64,000 nucleotides of DNA from Drechmeria coniospora (GCF_001625195.1 NC_054390.1:8343222-8407221), one strand, 5' to 3'. Positions 1 through 12,715 are shown, counted from the first letter of the stretch. Numbers and translations are program-made. Notes: generated by a model not told the origin, from the sequence alone.

Positions 1-1871
1 GATCAGCCTTGAGTCGGTCTTCCGGGCCCTGCCACGCCTCTGGACGAACGCCTTCGGGGTTGCAGGAGTGTCGAAGCACAAGACCAAGTTACAGGCTGGA
101 ACATCGATCCCCTCCTCCAGAACAGCCGTTGCCACCAACAGGTTGATCTTCCCGGAGCGGAAATTTTGCAGCGTCATCTGATCTTGACCATTCTTGCCTA
201 TCAAGTCGTACATGGAATTTCGCCGGCTTCCGTAGTTCGAGGCGCCGACGACGCATCCGATTTGGTATTTCTTCACAATCTCCGGGTATAACATGAGAAG
301 CTCGCAGAGAACTACAACCACGGCTCGTTCTCGAACAAAGACTATTCCGACAACCGGGTCGGGAACGGCAAGCAGCTCTAGGAGCAGAATGGAGACCTTG
401 TTTGAAACATACGGTTCCTTTGGTGGATGACAGATAGGGCGCTGGGGGACCACCTTTCGAAGAACATTAGCCACGTATCGCTTTTCATCGCTTGCCCAAT
501 CGTCTAAGAAGTCATTTGATTTCTCCAAATGATCGAGGAATGTGGTGATGGAAGTCCAGAGATAAAAGTCAGCGGCCCAGGGGCCAAGCTGGCGGCCGAC
601 CTCCGAAGCACGACTAAGCAAGTTTTTCATTTGAAGCCGCGAATAGGTTTCACCCTTTTCAATGGCTTTGAGGAGGGATCTGCGGTTTTTGTCCGTGAGA
701 TCGGTCTTGAGCTTCAGGATGTATGGGTCCTCATGGATGTCAAGGTTGCGATATACATTCCGAAGGGCGAGCAAGGACGGGGTGTCGTGTGGTTCAAGTT
801 GAGGTGTGAAAGATGCATGGTGTACTTGGGGCCTATTGACGCATTTGAGGAGCTCTTCCCGATGCAAAGTTGGCGTGATACACCTGGCATCGAGGATGCA
901 TTCAAGCCTCTCGATGGTTTCGGCCTTGAATCTCATGGTCGGGGTTGCTGTGAGGCCGAGGATCGAAGGCACGGGCTGGCCTTGGCTCTTGTGTCGGTGG
1001 TAGAAGTCTTTCATGACCTTGCTTCCCGGGTGTTTGTTGATGCAGTTGTGGACTGTGAGGCTGTAAGTGAAGTGATCCTTGGAGTCGAACATGGCGGCCA
1101 ACCTTCGTCAAAGACGACGAGAGCTAAGCGGTCGATGCTAAAGAAGGCATGTGAAAGCGCATCGAACAAGACCTGGTAGGTCGAGACGACAATACGAACA
1201 TCGTCCAACACAAGGTCCCAGGTGCGAGCATTCCAGGTGTGAACATTGTTATTGCCAGTAATCAGCTTCATGTTGACGGAAGCAATCTGAAAGCGGATGA
1301 CGTCAAACTGTTGAGCACAGAGCGAAACTGTCGGGGCGAGGAACCATATCATCTTTCGTTGCCATGAGCGATGAGCAAAGCTCCGTCGTCGGCACCATTG
1401 AACAAAAATACCTTGTCATGGCCACATCTTTCCAACTCGGCCTTGATCCGCAGCACGGCACTGGGACCATTAGTTGAGGCAAAAGCAAGGGACGAGGAAG
1501 ACTAGAGCATACACTTGGGTCTTGCCGCTTCCCGTGTCCATCTTTGTTGGGTTGTTGTCTCATCAGCGACTGGCAATGGTAGCACGGTTTGATGACCAGC
1601 ATACCACAACGATGACATTCTGCTTGAGACTCTGGTCGAGCATCTCCCGCTGATAGGCTCTCGGATTCACGATATCTGATGCAGCCATTTGCGACGATGC
1701 ATGGTCAACATTTGACGCATTTGATGATGCAACATGGGCCGCGGCAGAGACAAACTCTCTGATAATAGGGGACGGAGATATGGCCTCCAGAAACGACTCT
1801 CCCGACAGGCTATCGGATGATCCGGCCTCATCTTCGTCCCAATCGTTGATGGAGGTCGTAATCGAGGGCAT
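1..1871 (-). CDS. DCL2: Dicer-like protein 2, N-terminal helicase half (3' part outside window)
   Basis: Fungal Dicer-type ribonuclease that cuts double-stranded RNA into small RNAs for RNA silencing. Five exons fit on the minus strand: 1605-1871, 1513-1541, 1412-1460, 1103-1352 and 1052 running past position 1; the introns are 50-63 nt with GT-AG ends and all phases agree. Helicase motif I (MDTGSGKT) lies in the 29-nt exon 2. WFLAPTVSLCAQQ follows in exon 4. Motif II (DEVH) is split by intron 4. Motif III region is LGLTATPT, and motif VI (QRRGRAR) lies just before the window edge. The dimerisation, PAZ-like and RNase III parts lie outside. The order of motifs and the stretch HNCINKHPGSK resemble Dcl2 more than Dcl1. 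The start is the first in-frame ATG (MPSITTSIND); it leaves about 75 acidic or Ser-rich residues before the helicase, so an upstream exon is possible. The reading frame is open across the visible part. Confidence 0.88.
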
Positions 1872-2469
1872 CTTGTGAGCACTGAGCGACGGAGGAATGG
1901 TGTATGGAACGAACAATGCAGGAGCAGATGAAGACTTGGGTCAAAGGTAGAGCGAAGTCGATGGAGCGGCCTATGGCAGACAGCGTCAATATCGGCCAAA
2001 AGCAAGACAGATATGGCACGCGAACATACTCGAGCGATGAATGTGTTCCGCAAGCAAAGGGCGCCTTGGGGATGGATGTGCTGTGAACCAAAGCGAAAAG
2101 GCCACAGGAGACGGCGAGCACGCTTATGAGACTGATACCCAGCGGGGCAGTTGCCCGGTCGATTGCCTGGAGAGAACAGTCTCCCGTATGAATATGCTAT
2201 GAAGCGGGGACGAGCCGAAGTTTGCCACATGACGATGGGGATAAGCAGCCTGGGTTGATCATGGCCATCTCTCCGTTGGAAGGGCGCCAAGATGGGAGGG
2301 CGCAAAGGCGTGCTGATGGAGCGTTTATGTACTGGAAATGCACTCGTCGATCAATCCATCGTTGTGTGCGTGTGCGCGTGTGTGCGTGTGTGTATTCCGC
2401 ACCTCGGATATCAACATGCTACCTCAATGGGCTGCAGGCAAGCTCGGCAGGCGTGTCAATGAATAATTA
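1872..2469. other. Upstream region of DCL2 with a GT-rich tract
   Basis: No gene is recognised here. Overlapping open frames have no family resemblance. A GT/GC alternating tract lies at about 2362-2393. This stretch presumably contains the promoter and 5' leader of the Dicer-like gene; no clear TATA box was seen. Confidence 0.4.
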
Positions 2470-4079
2470 CTGTACCTAAGTAGGTACTGTACTAACGCAT
2501 GTGTGCAGCAATATTCGCAGAGTTGTTGCTAGCAAGTACATGTACATTGTTCTTGTACCTGGTACGAAGGACTGCTGAGAGGCATAGCAATGGCACTCGT
2601 GACGTGAAAGAGTTTGCCCTTCAACCGTAACGCCCCTGAGCATTTCATCTGAAGTGGTTTGCACATAGCGTAGCATCTTACACGTAGTATCAGCCGCGAT
2701 CGTGATGCCTTCATGATGCTGCTAGGATCCATTATAATGCCTGCTACTCCGTAGAAGTTGGAATACTTTTGCGGATACTATGAGCAGCTATGGAAATTAT
2801 TACATGGCCAAACCGCCTCCACTGTCCTTGATCGGTGCGAACAAAGCAATGTACCGACTAATATGGAAATTACGTACATGTACGTTGTACTCCGTAGTAC
2901 AAGAAATTAATAGGCGTCTGGCACCTGATACAATAATACCAGGTACAGGAAGTACAAGTACTACTAGTACAACTTCTCCGTGCTTGCTCAGTACTCCATA
3001 CTTGCATTGTGTACAATCACTCGTGCTGTACTCCGTAGTTGCAGGTACAGCAAAGACAAGTACTTGTACTCAGGGTTATCAGGATATATACAATGTACGT
3101 ACTCCGTGCATTGGTGCCTCAGTTCCTCCACGTGCTAGGTACTAGGTAGGTAGGTATCAAGCCGCACATGTACGGAGTACAGTGTGTGCTGTCCTCACAT
3201 TTCTGTCCCTGTCTCTGCCATCCAACTGCCAACAGTTGGTCAAGTGCGCTGGCTGTCCAATCGGTCCTAGCCAAGGACGAATGCCGGAATGGGGGCTGTG
3301 TGCAAGGCCTAGGAATTTCGTACAGAAACGTTGAATGCATTTCGGAGTTTGACAGGTGACAGGATGGTGCCAACACCCGTACTGTATAGTACCTAGGACT
3401 TGCACAAGTACTTATCGTAACTGCGTACAGTACTTACATGTACAGTACTGTACATTCTCCGCACCTGACGCACATACGGCGGGACAACAACTAGCACAAA
3501 CCCATGCGACAATGGCCGTAGCAATAACAACGGGAATGGCAAAGGCGATGGGACTGCCAATCCAAGCCGAGGACACCGTTGGGCGGTGGGTTGCAGAGCA
3601 TTCACCAGGCGCGGTCATACAATTCATACGGGCTCGAGGAGCAGCCATGCACCGCAGAGTTCGTACTTGTATTGGTGCCCGTGGACTTGACGTCAACCGA
3701 CGTCGATGTTGCTTCAGCTTTGTAGGGGTCAAGTGAAGGTCAAGGATGATGCCGGTCATGGCGCCCGCGTGCCCTACGTGTTTTCGTCGCGGCTTCGTAC
3801 GAGCATGAGTCCTGATGACGCTCAAACCCCGTGCAGAATAAATTCGCAATTCGCACGTCCAGCAGCCCCGGGGAGGAGGGGAGGAGGGGGCGATGGGAAT
3901 ACCACGGACGGTGGAGCGCAGGGGAGCCTCAAAGGTGACGAGTAAGTACGCGTACGAGTACGACCATGAGCGTACCGCAGGATTTGGGTCACGTTGCGCC
4001 GACCCAGGTTCCCAATCCCGTACCTCCAGGGCAGAGGGAGAATGCCCTTGTGGCGGTAGCGGAGGCCGAGTTTCTCCTG

Positions 4080-4112
<33 letters not shown>

Positions 4113-6150
4113 GCGTGGCCGTAGCCCTCGTCTTGGCCATATGGTCGACTGGCTAGTCTGGCCGTCGGAGTCTTCGGACAGTGAACGGGACCCGTCTGTT
4201 GACTCGTTGCTTTTTCACGTCCGTGATGTGATTCTCCCCATGTCTCGTCCTCGCGTCATCGTCGGGCAACAGGGATGGCGACTTGCTCCCCGCTTACACG
4301 CGCATGTATGTAAACAGACGAGTATGTAGCCAAGCAGCACCCCCCGTCTCCCAAATAAAGTAGAACGGAGTGGATGGCGGCCGATATTGGAAGGGGGAAC
4401 TTTGAATCGTTGGACACCGCTGCGGTGCGCCGTGGCGTTCGAGATGAGTGTACCGACGAACCAGCAGCGATCAGCAGAAGCCAGCATCTGCCTTCTGACA
4501 CTCTGTACCTTGTAGTGCCTAGTAGGAGTTGAGGGTATTACCTAAGGTACCTAAGTAGTAATGTGAGAGCAACGCAACTCAACGTCCGCATATCCCCTGC
4601 GGTCACGATGGCGCTAGAAGCAGGTACGTGTGACGGGATGATGTCGCCTTAGTACTATTGCTAGGTACTGTAAGTAGGACTAAGGTATCAACTTTAGTAC
4701 TAGGTACCTAGTACGATGGCCCCTACGAGTACAGTACTCCGTACTCCGGCTACTACTCCGTAAGGCACCTACCTGCTAAGGTACCTACCTACGCAAGGAC
4801 TACATGTACCTGGAAAGCAGGTAGCATTACGTACGGGGTAGGTACTACTAGGTACATAAAGTGCCTAGTACAGAGGCAATCCAGCGCTTCTGTATTAGGT
4901 ACTAGAGGTAGGTGCTTAGGGGGAAACAGCATGCCACGACAGAGGTATTTGCAAGCGAAGCGCCAAACACCACACTTGCTGTACCTGGCAACCAAGTTTA
5001 TAGGGGTCTCGACGCGGTTCGCCCCGCTAGATGCGGTGAAACCTGGCAGTAGGATAGACCATCGTCGGGGGAGGATGTTGACAGCTCGCACAAAGGCATA
5101 CTTACGTACATTACGGTGCCATACCAATCCCCTCTGCTGTCCGGGCCATCCTTTCTCTGAAAAGATAGGCGGGTGAGAGAATTCTTGTCTAGAGATCCAT
5201 CGGCCAGACAAAACCACTGGCGTACACTAGACAGCTCCGCGGACACCAGCATCGGCCGGCCGCTCGACGGCTGTGTGGAGGCAGTTCGGACCTGTCGAAA
5301 TACGATGTACAGATTCCTTGACCACTTTGTACTGTTCCTTGGTCAGTACCTGGATACGTTTGTTCCTACAACACCTTGGTTAGTCCTTTAGTAAGTACGG
5401 AAGCCAGCATACTAATGAAGTGTTCGTACTTTATGCCTGAAAAGTACAGTACAAGGAACTGCACTGCCAGGTACTCAGTACTGTACATGTACGGGGTACA
5501 TGGTACGTACCTCTCTCCCCGCCCTCCTGTCTGCCTTGCCTCGGCCGAGCTAGGTGGGTGCCTCAGGATACATTCGATTGTGTGCCTAGTGCTCCGTACA
5601 CGCACGGTACAGAGTACCTTTACCATTCGACGCTACATGTACGCACTGCAAGTTAGTGGTAGCCTCGAGTGCACTGTGCCTGGCCTGGCCTGGACTCCCC
5701 CACAGACGGCTGGTAAAATTGCAAGTACCGTTGCCGCAGAGTCGCAATAGAATGTACATCGGCGGCCACGGGCGGTATTCCAAGCTGCGCTGCCGTTTGC
5801 CCCGTCAACTTTTCATTGGTACTTTTTTTCAGGACTCATCCCGCGATGGATGGATGGTCGGATGGATTCTGACAGGCGCGGTGCGCCGTGTTGCGGTGCG
5901 GGCATATGCTCCTTGGTGCTGGCGCAGTGGTGCGGGTACCTCGCACGTACTGTACAAGTACAAGTTGAGTACGGAGTAAGTACAGTACATGCCACCAGGG
6001 AGCTATAGGATGGATGGTACTAGTAAAAGCACAACGACCCTGCTAATCGCCCGAGTTCACCGAGTAGTACGAGTACACTGGCTGTGCTGTGCTGTGCACT
6101 TACGTACGCGTTCTCCATCGCTGTGCTCTGTACTCTGTACCCCGTGCTCG
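2470..6150. repeat. GTAC-rich spacer with TACTCCGTA/TACGGAGTA motifs
   Basis: A gene-free spacer of about 3.7 kb packed with GTAC, AAGTACTT and TACCTAGGTA-like words. Exact TACTCCGTA or its complement occurs at 2745, 2888, 3029, 3171, 4735, 4754 and 5970. A (CGT)10 microsatellite lies at 4081-4110. Many short ORFs exist, but all are made of these repeats or are shadows. The same sequence type returns in nearly every other long spacer of the window. Its origin is unknown. Confidence 0.7.
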
Positions 6151-6329
6151 TACCCGCAACCTGCTGCTGGAATCTGCTGGCCGCCCACCGCCTGATCCGA
6201 GACCTGTCCTTTGGACCCCCTTGACAAGTACCAGTGACAAAGCCGCCGAGCGAGCCCCAACCCAGCACAAGCACAGCACAGCCTGCCTGCCTAGGTCAAG
6301 CAGGGTCCCGGGAACGAGCACAAGTCCAG

Positions 6330-6425
6330 GTCTCTCTCACTCTCTCCTCTCCACCGTCCCCGACACCATCCCCCCCCCCTTCTGACGTCCATCCTCTTTC
6401 TTCCTCCATCCACCTCCAACTCGCC
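6330..6425 (+). promoter_or_regulatory. Pyrimidine-rich leader upstream of RHO1
   Basis: A C/T-rich tract with a run of Cs near 6370 lies 100-200 bp before the Rho1 start codon. CT-rich tracts of this kind are common near transcription starts of highly expressed genes in filamentous fungi. No TATA box is obvious. That it is the core promoter is inference. Confidence 0.45.
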
Positions 6426-6525
6426 GTGCCCCCGCGCATTTCCAAGCCAACGCTCACTTCCTCATCGCTCATCGCTCATCGCATCCATCGCCAACCTCAT
6501 CAAAAACGTTCCGCCCACAAATACC

Positions 6526-7666
6526 ATGGCTGAGATCCGCCGCAAGCTTGTCATCGTCGGCGATGGTGCCTGCGGTAAAACCTGCTTGTTGATGTGAGTT
6601 AGCTACCTCGGAACCTCCCCCCCTCCCGACAACCCACCCCAAAAAGCAACCTCCCTTTGTGCGTGCAACGAGGCGGCATCAGCAGCGGCATCTGCACCCT
6701 TCCCCGTCCCCGTTCCATGGGCGAAAGCGGTATCGCCATCATCAGCTCGCTAACTTGACTGTTCGCAGCGTCTTTTCGAAGGGCACCTTCCCCGAGGTGA
6801 GCATGCATCATTCGCCACCCCCTTTGTCTCGTTGCCCTCCCCCCCCGACCGACCGATCGACTTGACGAGCCGGAGCTGGCGAGGGCCACGACGACTCGAG
6901 ACTTGGAATGCGGCGACAACTACCGGACACCCTCTCGGTAGGACGGTGATTTGGTGGGCCCAGTTTGCTGACAGTACCCTCCAGGTCTACGTCCCCACCG
7001 TCTTCGAGAACTATGTCGCCGACGTCGAGGTCGACGGCAAGCACGTCGAGCTGGCCTTGTGGGATACGGCTGGCCAAGAAGACTACGATCGCCTCCGTCC
7101 CCTCTCGTACCCCGACTCTCACGTCATTCTGATTTGCTTTGCCATCGACTCGCCCGACTCTCTCGACAACGTTCAGGAGAAGGTACGGCGACCCCCGCGA
7201 GATGCCTCGGTCGCTCTGTCGTCGTGGTTCGAGAATCGAGCATCGCTAACGCCTTGCCCTTGCCATTTAGTGGATTTCCGAGGTCCTCCACTTTTGCCAG
7301 GGCTTGCCCATCATCCTGGTCGGTTGCAAGAAGGACCTGCGATACGACCAGAAGACGAGCGATGAGCTGCGCAAGACCAGCCAGAAGCCCGTCACCCCCG
7401 AGGAGGTAAGAATCCTCCGAGCGCCCCCGCGCACCTGACGGCCGGCGTCTCCGCGACACCGCCTGGGTCTCGCTCCGCACATGACTGACCTCGCCGTTTG
7501 AACCTAGGGCGAGGAGATTCGCAAGAAGATTGGCGCCTACAAGTACCTGGAGTGCTCGGCCAAGACCAACGAAGGCGTCCGCGAGGTGTTCGAGCACGCC
7601 ACCCGCGCTGCCCTGCTGTCCCGCAGCAGCCGCAAGAGCAGCCACAAGAAATGCCTTGTTCTGTAA
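6526..7666 (+). CDS. RHO1: Rho1-type small GTPase
   Basis: Rho-family GTPase that activates beta-1,3-glucan synthase and protein kinase C at the plasma membrane to direct wall synthesis and polarity. Five exons: 6526-6593, 6769-6796, 6985-7182, 7271-7405 and 7508-7666, giving 195 residues, the usual Rho1 length. Visible features are the P-loop GDGACGKT (12-19), switch [11 protein letters not shown] with Thr37, switch II DTAGQE (59-64), the Rho form of the G4 motif (CKKD), SAK, a basic tail and the CAAX box CLVL, whose final Leu predicts geranylgeranylation. Exon 2 is only 28 nt. The splice sites rebuild [13 protein letters not shown] across introns 1 and 2 without a gap. Identity as Rho1 rather than Rho2-4 rests on the effector and insert region ([18 protein letters not shown]). 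Confidence 0.96.
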
Positions 7667-8982
7667 AGCGGCGGCGGCGGCGGCGGCGGCGGCCCTCAAG
7701 CGATCCCGTCCATACCGAACACGGCAGCCTGGTTTCTTCTTCGGCTCATGGCCCCTTGTAATGCAATCATCTTTCCAGTTCACGCTCAGTTTTTGGCCGC
7801 ACATGTTCGGATGACAGGTGTTTGATTGCGGCCGCAACGGGTGCAGGCTTTGCCGCGTCTGCATAGGTTCTCGGAAATTGGAGTTTGATGGTGCCTCGCC
7901 CAACGCTCGCCTCGCCCGCGGTCACGGTTCGACTCTCCTTCGTTCGGCCGCGGCCGATGCTGTGCCGGGGCAGCATCAACGACCGTTTTCGCCTTGCCGA
8001 CCGGGGCGAACGAGCTTGGATGGCCGGGGACGACGAGTGCGGCCCTGGCCAGCCGGCGTGGCGAGAAAGCAAGGCTCGGTTGTTGTTTTTTTATGTATCT
8101 GTTGCGTATCGGAGAGGGCAGGCTTGAGTCTTGGGACCTGTTTTACGGTCTGCCGGCTGGAGATGATGGCCCCCAGGGCGCGCGTACAGTGGAGAGCAGG
8201 GTGCAGTAGCGAGCGTTGCGCGTCGGGGTTTGCCAGGATCCTTGGCACGTCGACGACGGCTACGCATGATGAATCTTTTTGTCGTCTTTCCATGTCCGTA
8301 GTCGCTTCCCATCGGTGCCGAATTTTCTCACCCATGTCCCTCTGCTTGGCTGCTCGCTGCTAGAGTTGGGGTTGGGGCTGTTGCGTCGAGGCATCCTGCC
8401 CGGCGTTCTGCCCTTTCTGTTGCCCACGAAACTGTGCTTCGAGCGGTTCTCGATTAAGGCCCAAGAGTAGGGTGAGATTGGGCGGACCATATCAATCCAT
8501 TTTCTCAACCCGTTCCTCCCACATTGTTGGTGCTGGTACGAAGGCAAGACAGACAGGCCGGCCGGGCAGGCTCGTGATGTCGGCATCGTCACTCGAGACG
8601 GCGACTCGGAAAATGAGTGTATTCTGACAGGTTGTTACACCACCTATGCTTTCTTCCTTTCGCCGGGCCCGCCCACCCAGTTACACCACCTCTCTCAGAC
8701 TACAAGGGGCCTTCGAGCTGTCCAGGACCAACCCTCAGGCTTCCCTCGGCTCTCCTCAGCCTCGCCTCAGCCTCGCCCCAGCCTCTTGCTTCCCCTCAGC
8801 CTCTTGCCTTCCCCTCAATCCACCGACAAGCTGGGCAAGTTCCCCTCTCGACTGAACGAGCGCCCGTTAATGACCAGCCAGACTCGATGACCACAGCATC
8901 TTCCAAAAGAATATCATGTCCTCTATCATGTCCTCCTCGCCGATGTCGTCGTCACGGTTGGACGTGCCGCATTGTTTTTCAT
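7667..8982. other. RHO1 3' region and spacer
   Basis: No gene recognised. A GCG trinucleotide run begins two bases after the Rho1 stop codon (7668-7693) and is probably in the 3' UTR. Around 8735-8815 there is an imperfect CCTCAGCCTCGCC-type repeat. The space up to 8982 presumably holds the 3' ends of two convergent transcripts. Confidence 0.4.
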
Positions 8983-9233
8983 TTACTTGGGGCACGACTG
9001 TGTACCGTGCATCTCGACGATTAGCAAACGACCGGCTTTGACCGCAATGTTCGAATCCTGCCAAGAGTGACGGGAAGAAAAGAAACGTGGTGAGGTGAGG
9101 AAGAAAGCAGAGTGCGGAGTGGAGGAGAGAAGAGACATACGGCACCGCAGCTGCTGCAGGTCTTGCTGTCGCCCGTGATGACGGTGCTGCACTTGGGGCA
9201 CGAGGTGTGGTTGTAGTCGACGAGGGGCTGCAT
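8983..9233 (-). CDS. Very small CxxC..CxxC protein (putative zinc-binding)
   Basis: Exon 1 (9141-9233) encodes 31 residues with CPKC and CSSC pairs, a layout typical of a small zinc ribbon. A GT donor follows directly after Cys-Gly-Ala. Two in-frame acceptors are possible. The distal one (exon 2 at 8983-8997) adds SCPK and gives a 35-residue protein; the proximal one (exon 2 at 8983-9057) gives 55 residues. The distal form adds another Cys close to the CxxC pair and looks more natural to me. Function is unknown. Short length makes this call weak, but the paired cysteines and a clean donor support it. It could be an unspliced 70-residue ORF or spurious. Confidence 0.5.
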
Positions 9234-10968
9234 CGTTGCTTATTTGCTTGCCGGGGTTGCTCGACAACGTACACTGATTCTATGGGTTGCGAAGCACTGG
9301 TATGCTGACTTGTAAGATGGTTCTTGTCGTCTTGTGCAAACGAGACAGTGGTTTGCTTGCAGATCGGAGAATGTTACAGAACGGCGTGATGACTGAATCG
9401 GAGAAAGAGAGGGGAAAGAGAAGAGGAAGAAGAAGAGGAGGAGGAGAATGAGGAGGAGGATGGATGGATGGTAAATACTCGGCCGGCCGGATTGTCGTTC
9501 CCCATCTCGGAAGCGGGGTGGGCTTTCCCCACGACCTTGAGGAGGGGGGTGGGCAGAAGTTGGAGGTGGGCTGGTGCTGGAGGTAAGCATCCATCCCATC
9601 CCATCCCATCCCATCGTCCGGAGTAGTTCTGACGAAGACATCGAGATGGACATGCATCATTCCGAAAAACAAGGGCACGACAAATCAGTACTCTTGTGAC
9701 CCCACCTCTCCAGAAACCGTCACCTGGTCGTGGCGGAAAGTCGAGCAAGCCCTGGATGCTTGACGGTTGACTCGGCGTCCATCGACAACAGAGAGTCACA
9801 TCGACATCCAGTATCCGTACGCACAGCCGACGTCCTCACCGCGACCTGGGACCAAGAGACAGGCACGAACATGCGAAAAATAGCACGCCGAGCGATCGAA
9901 GACGGGCGGCTTTGAACGGATTGGATGAGCTGATTCTGCGCACGAAACAGCCAACAGCCTCTCGTTGATAGGCGTCGACCAATGATTCAGGCTTGCCCCT
10001 TATCCGTTGCCCACGTGGATGCATCCCATGCAGCCATTCTTACAGGCCATGTCGCAGAAATGCGCCCACCGATTGACAGAGTCGGGAACGAATGAATCGG
10101 TTCAAGGGAGGCCATGGGCGGGTGACGCGCCATTCGACGGAACCAGACCCCTTCCCCCCTCTTGTCTCTTCATCTCTTCTCTCGGTTTCCTCCCTCTCAC
10201 TTTCGCCTATATACAAGTACGCCCCTCTGCACATTGTCGTCTTGAACGACGGCAGAAAGGGCGGATGACACGCCTCACCGGGGAAGTGACCCGTCGGCTG
10301 CGAGCGCAAGCGGGGATACAGTACAGACATGCTGCCGCCGTGTCGTCGTTGGCTGCGCCAAGAAAAGTGCGTTGCCATGTCCTACTTCTGCTCGGTACAG
10401 CTGCGCATCAATGGTAGTATCGGTGCGTGATGGATGATGGACGTCTAGGGAAAGAGAGAGGAGTAGAGAGAGGAGCAGAGGGGGGAATGGACAGAGGAGC
10501 AGAGGGGGGAGTGGAGGGCAGTAGAGGGGTGAAGGGCGGTCGGTCAAATCTACGGATGCGTGTGCGATGATGGGATGCCGCAGCATCAACTGTTGTTGAT
10601 GCCCATCTCGGGATGCCATATCGGTGGCCCTCCATCGCCCCCTCTCCCGCCGTAGGATCGAGTACACGAGTACGCGTACGCGCTGTGGAAGCAGAGCCAT
10701 CCATCCGATACCACAAGCTGGCCGCCCATCCGTTCCATCGTTTGCTGGCGTCCAGTGAATGGCTCGTCCACCCACGCTCTGGCTTTTCTTGCGGCCAATA
10801 TCGTGCACACATCGCATTCGCATTACAAATCCGTCCCGTCACGTACATGTCGGCGCTCCATCCGAGCCTGGTTCGGGTGTCAGCAGCATGTCCCGATGCG
10901 CCCGTCGATGCAACCAAGGGAAACGCGCAAGGGGGGGGGGGGGGTGGGGAGGGAGGCGACGACGAAAC
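9234..10968. other. Spacer with microsatellites and a purine tract
   Basis: No gene recognised. It contains a GGA-rich stretch (about 9405-9470), a CATCC-type pentanucleotide repeat (about 9590-9615), a purine-rich tract with an imperfect GAGGAGCAGAGGGGGG duplication (about 10447-10540) and a run of 14 Gs at 10931-10944. The last lies in the 3' region of the amino acid transporter, 25 bp past its stop. Confidence 0.45.
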
Positions 10969-12715
10969 CTACGTACCGTGTATTATCTTTCCAATGGCCT
11001 GGACCACGCTGATGACCATGACGGCGCTTCCGAAGACGATGATGGCATAGGCCACGTATGTCCGCCAGCTCCGCGTCGTGAGCTTGATGTAACACATGGG
11101 CGGGAGGATGTACGCCATGGCCACGGCGCTCGTCGCACCAACAAGTTCGAAGACGACGCCGAGGTCGCAGGTGAGCAAGCTGATGACGGTCGCGGCGGCG
11201 ACGAGGCCGCTGCTGAACACGACGTGCCGCCGCAGGTTGAAGGCCTCGTCGGGGTACCAGTACGTCAGCATCACCTCGCGGCAGACAAAAGCCTCGAGCG
11301 GCAGCGTCGTCAGCATGTTGAGGCCGAAGAAGAGGCGCGCAATGTTGACCATGCTGTTGTCGGACGGAAAGTTGTTGAGCACGTTGCCGAGCGTCTTGTC
11401 GCCAAAGGTGAGGAAGCCGGCGAGGGCCATGAGGAGGCAGGCGAGCATCGAGACGCCCGTGGAGTAGTGGGTGACGCGCGAGAAGTTGTCGATGGTCGGC
11501 GTCCGCAGCGAGCCGTAGATGAGCAGCGAGTTGTGGTGGCAGACGAACGCTGCCGCGTCCTTTTCCGTCAGCCTCCTTCGGACGTCAGCGGGGAAGGAGG
11601 GGTCGGGGGGCCCGTACCGAAGGATATGACGCCGATGGCCTGAAAGATGCCGCCGTTGACCGTCAGCAGCGGCGTGCTAAAGGAGCCGCGGGACTCGGAC
11701 GGCGCCAGCGCTCCCTGGACGAGGACGGTGACGACGATGACCATCATGCCGACGAGGGCAAACGTGCTCGCCTTGGCCAGCTGGACGAATGCGGCGCGGT
11801 GCCCGTCAGCGAGGAGAACCCGACGTCGTGCTGGCATCGAAAGCTCGCGCTTACCTTGGCGATATCGCGGTAGAGCGTCAGCGGAAAGCTGACGCCCATG
11901 ACGAAGACGGCAATCGCCACCCTCCTGTCCGTCAGCAGGCCGACGACGGGCGCGGCCCCGAGGTTCGGCCAGATGGCGACGAGGACGTGCGGTATCGTGT
12001 CGCCGACGATGACGCCAAAGGCGACCATGCCGCCAAAGGCGAATATCCACTGGGCCACGCTGATGGCGATGAGCCCCGACCGGCCGAAGCAGTGCTCGAC
12101 GGTGCCCTGGAAGCTGCTCGTGCCGCTCAGCTTGCTGTTGATGACGATGAGGCAGATGGTCCAGTCGACGATGACGGTCAGGCCGACGAGCAGCAGGATG
12201 CCGGCGAGCAGGCCCGCCTGCCGCAGCGCGTACGGCTGCCCGATGATGCCGGCGCCGATGATGGAGTTGGCCATGTTCATAAAGGCAGACTGGAGGCCGG
12301 ATTTGGGCCGTCGCATCTCCGCGTGCAGCTCGTCGGTCGCGTCCCCTTCGCCCTCGGCGTTCCCCCACGAGTTGGCGACGGCGACGCTCGGCGCCTCCAT
12401 GTCCGTCAGCAGCGGCACCCGGTGCGAGGGGGACCGCGGCTGGTTCTCGACATCGTCCAACTCGAACTCGAAGCTCTGGCTCGACTCGGACGGTGACGCC
12501 GGCTCTCTCGTCGACCCGTTACCCGCCCCGATGACCTCGGGTCGAAGGTCGAACTGCACTCGATTCGACGTCTTTGCATTATGCCCGGCTTCCCCGTGGG
12601 AGTCGAGCTTCCCTCCGTGCACGCCGAGGTCGTCTTCGTCATGCTCGCTTGCCGCCAGCAGGCCGTGACTTTCTTCGTACGGGACCGGCTCGCCGTGGTT
12701 GCTGGCCTGTATCAT
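10969..12715 (-). CDS. Vacuolar-type amino acid transporter (AVT/AAAP family)
   Basis: Membrane permease of the amino acid/auxin permease superfamily, probably moving neutral or basic amino acids across the vacuolar membrane as yeast Avt5/6/7 do. Three exons on the minus strand: 11855-12715, 11618-11780 and 10969-11549, giving 534 residues. An acidic cytosolic N-terminus of about 150 residues precedes the first helix (AFMNMANSIIGAGIIGQPYA), which is the family signature. About eleven hydrophobic segments can be counted. Introns of 74 and 68 nt rejoin RDIAK-LAKAS and GVISF-AFVCHHNS exactly. The reading frame continues upstream to a TTG, so the first in-frame ATG (MIQASNHGEP) was chosen. Substrate and the exact Avt subgroup cannot be told from sequence alone. 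Confidence 0.88.

Noticed and set aside
3412..4140. 242-codon minus-strand ORF starting at ATG
   Set aside because: Its start encodes a poly-Thr run from a CGT microsatellite and the rest is repeat-type spacer. No domain is visible apart from a chance hydrophobic stretch.
9045..9065. tRNA B-box-like GTTCGAATCC
   Set aside because: No matching A box or acceptor stem upstream; it lies at a splice acceptor region of the small CxxC gene.
11789..12668. Plus-strand frames over the amino acid transporter
   Set aside because: Opposite-strand shadows; they lack family features, while the minus strand encodes a well-conserved transporter.
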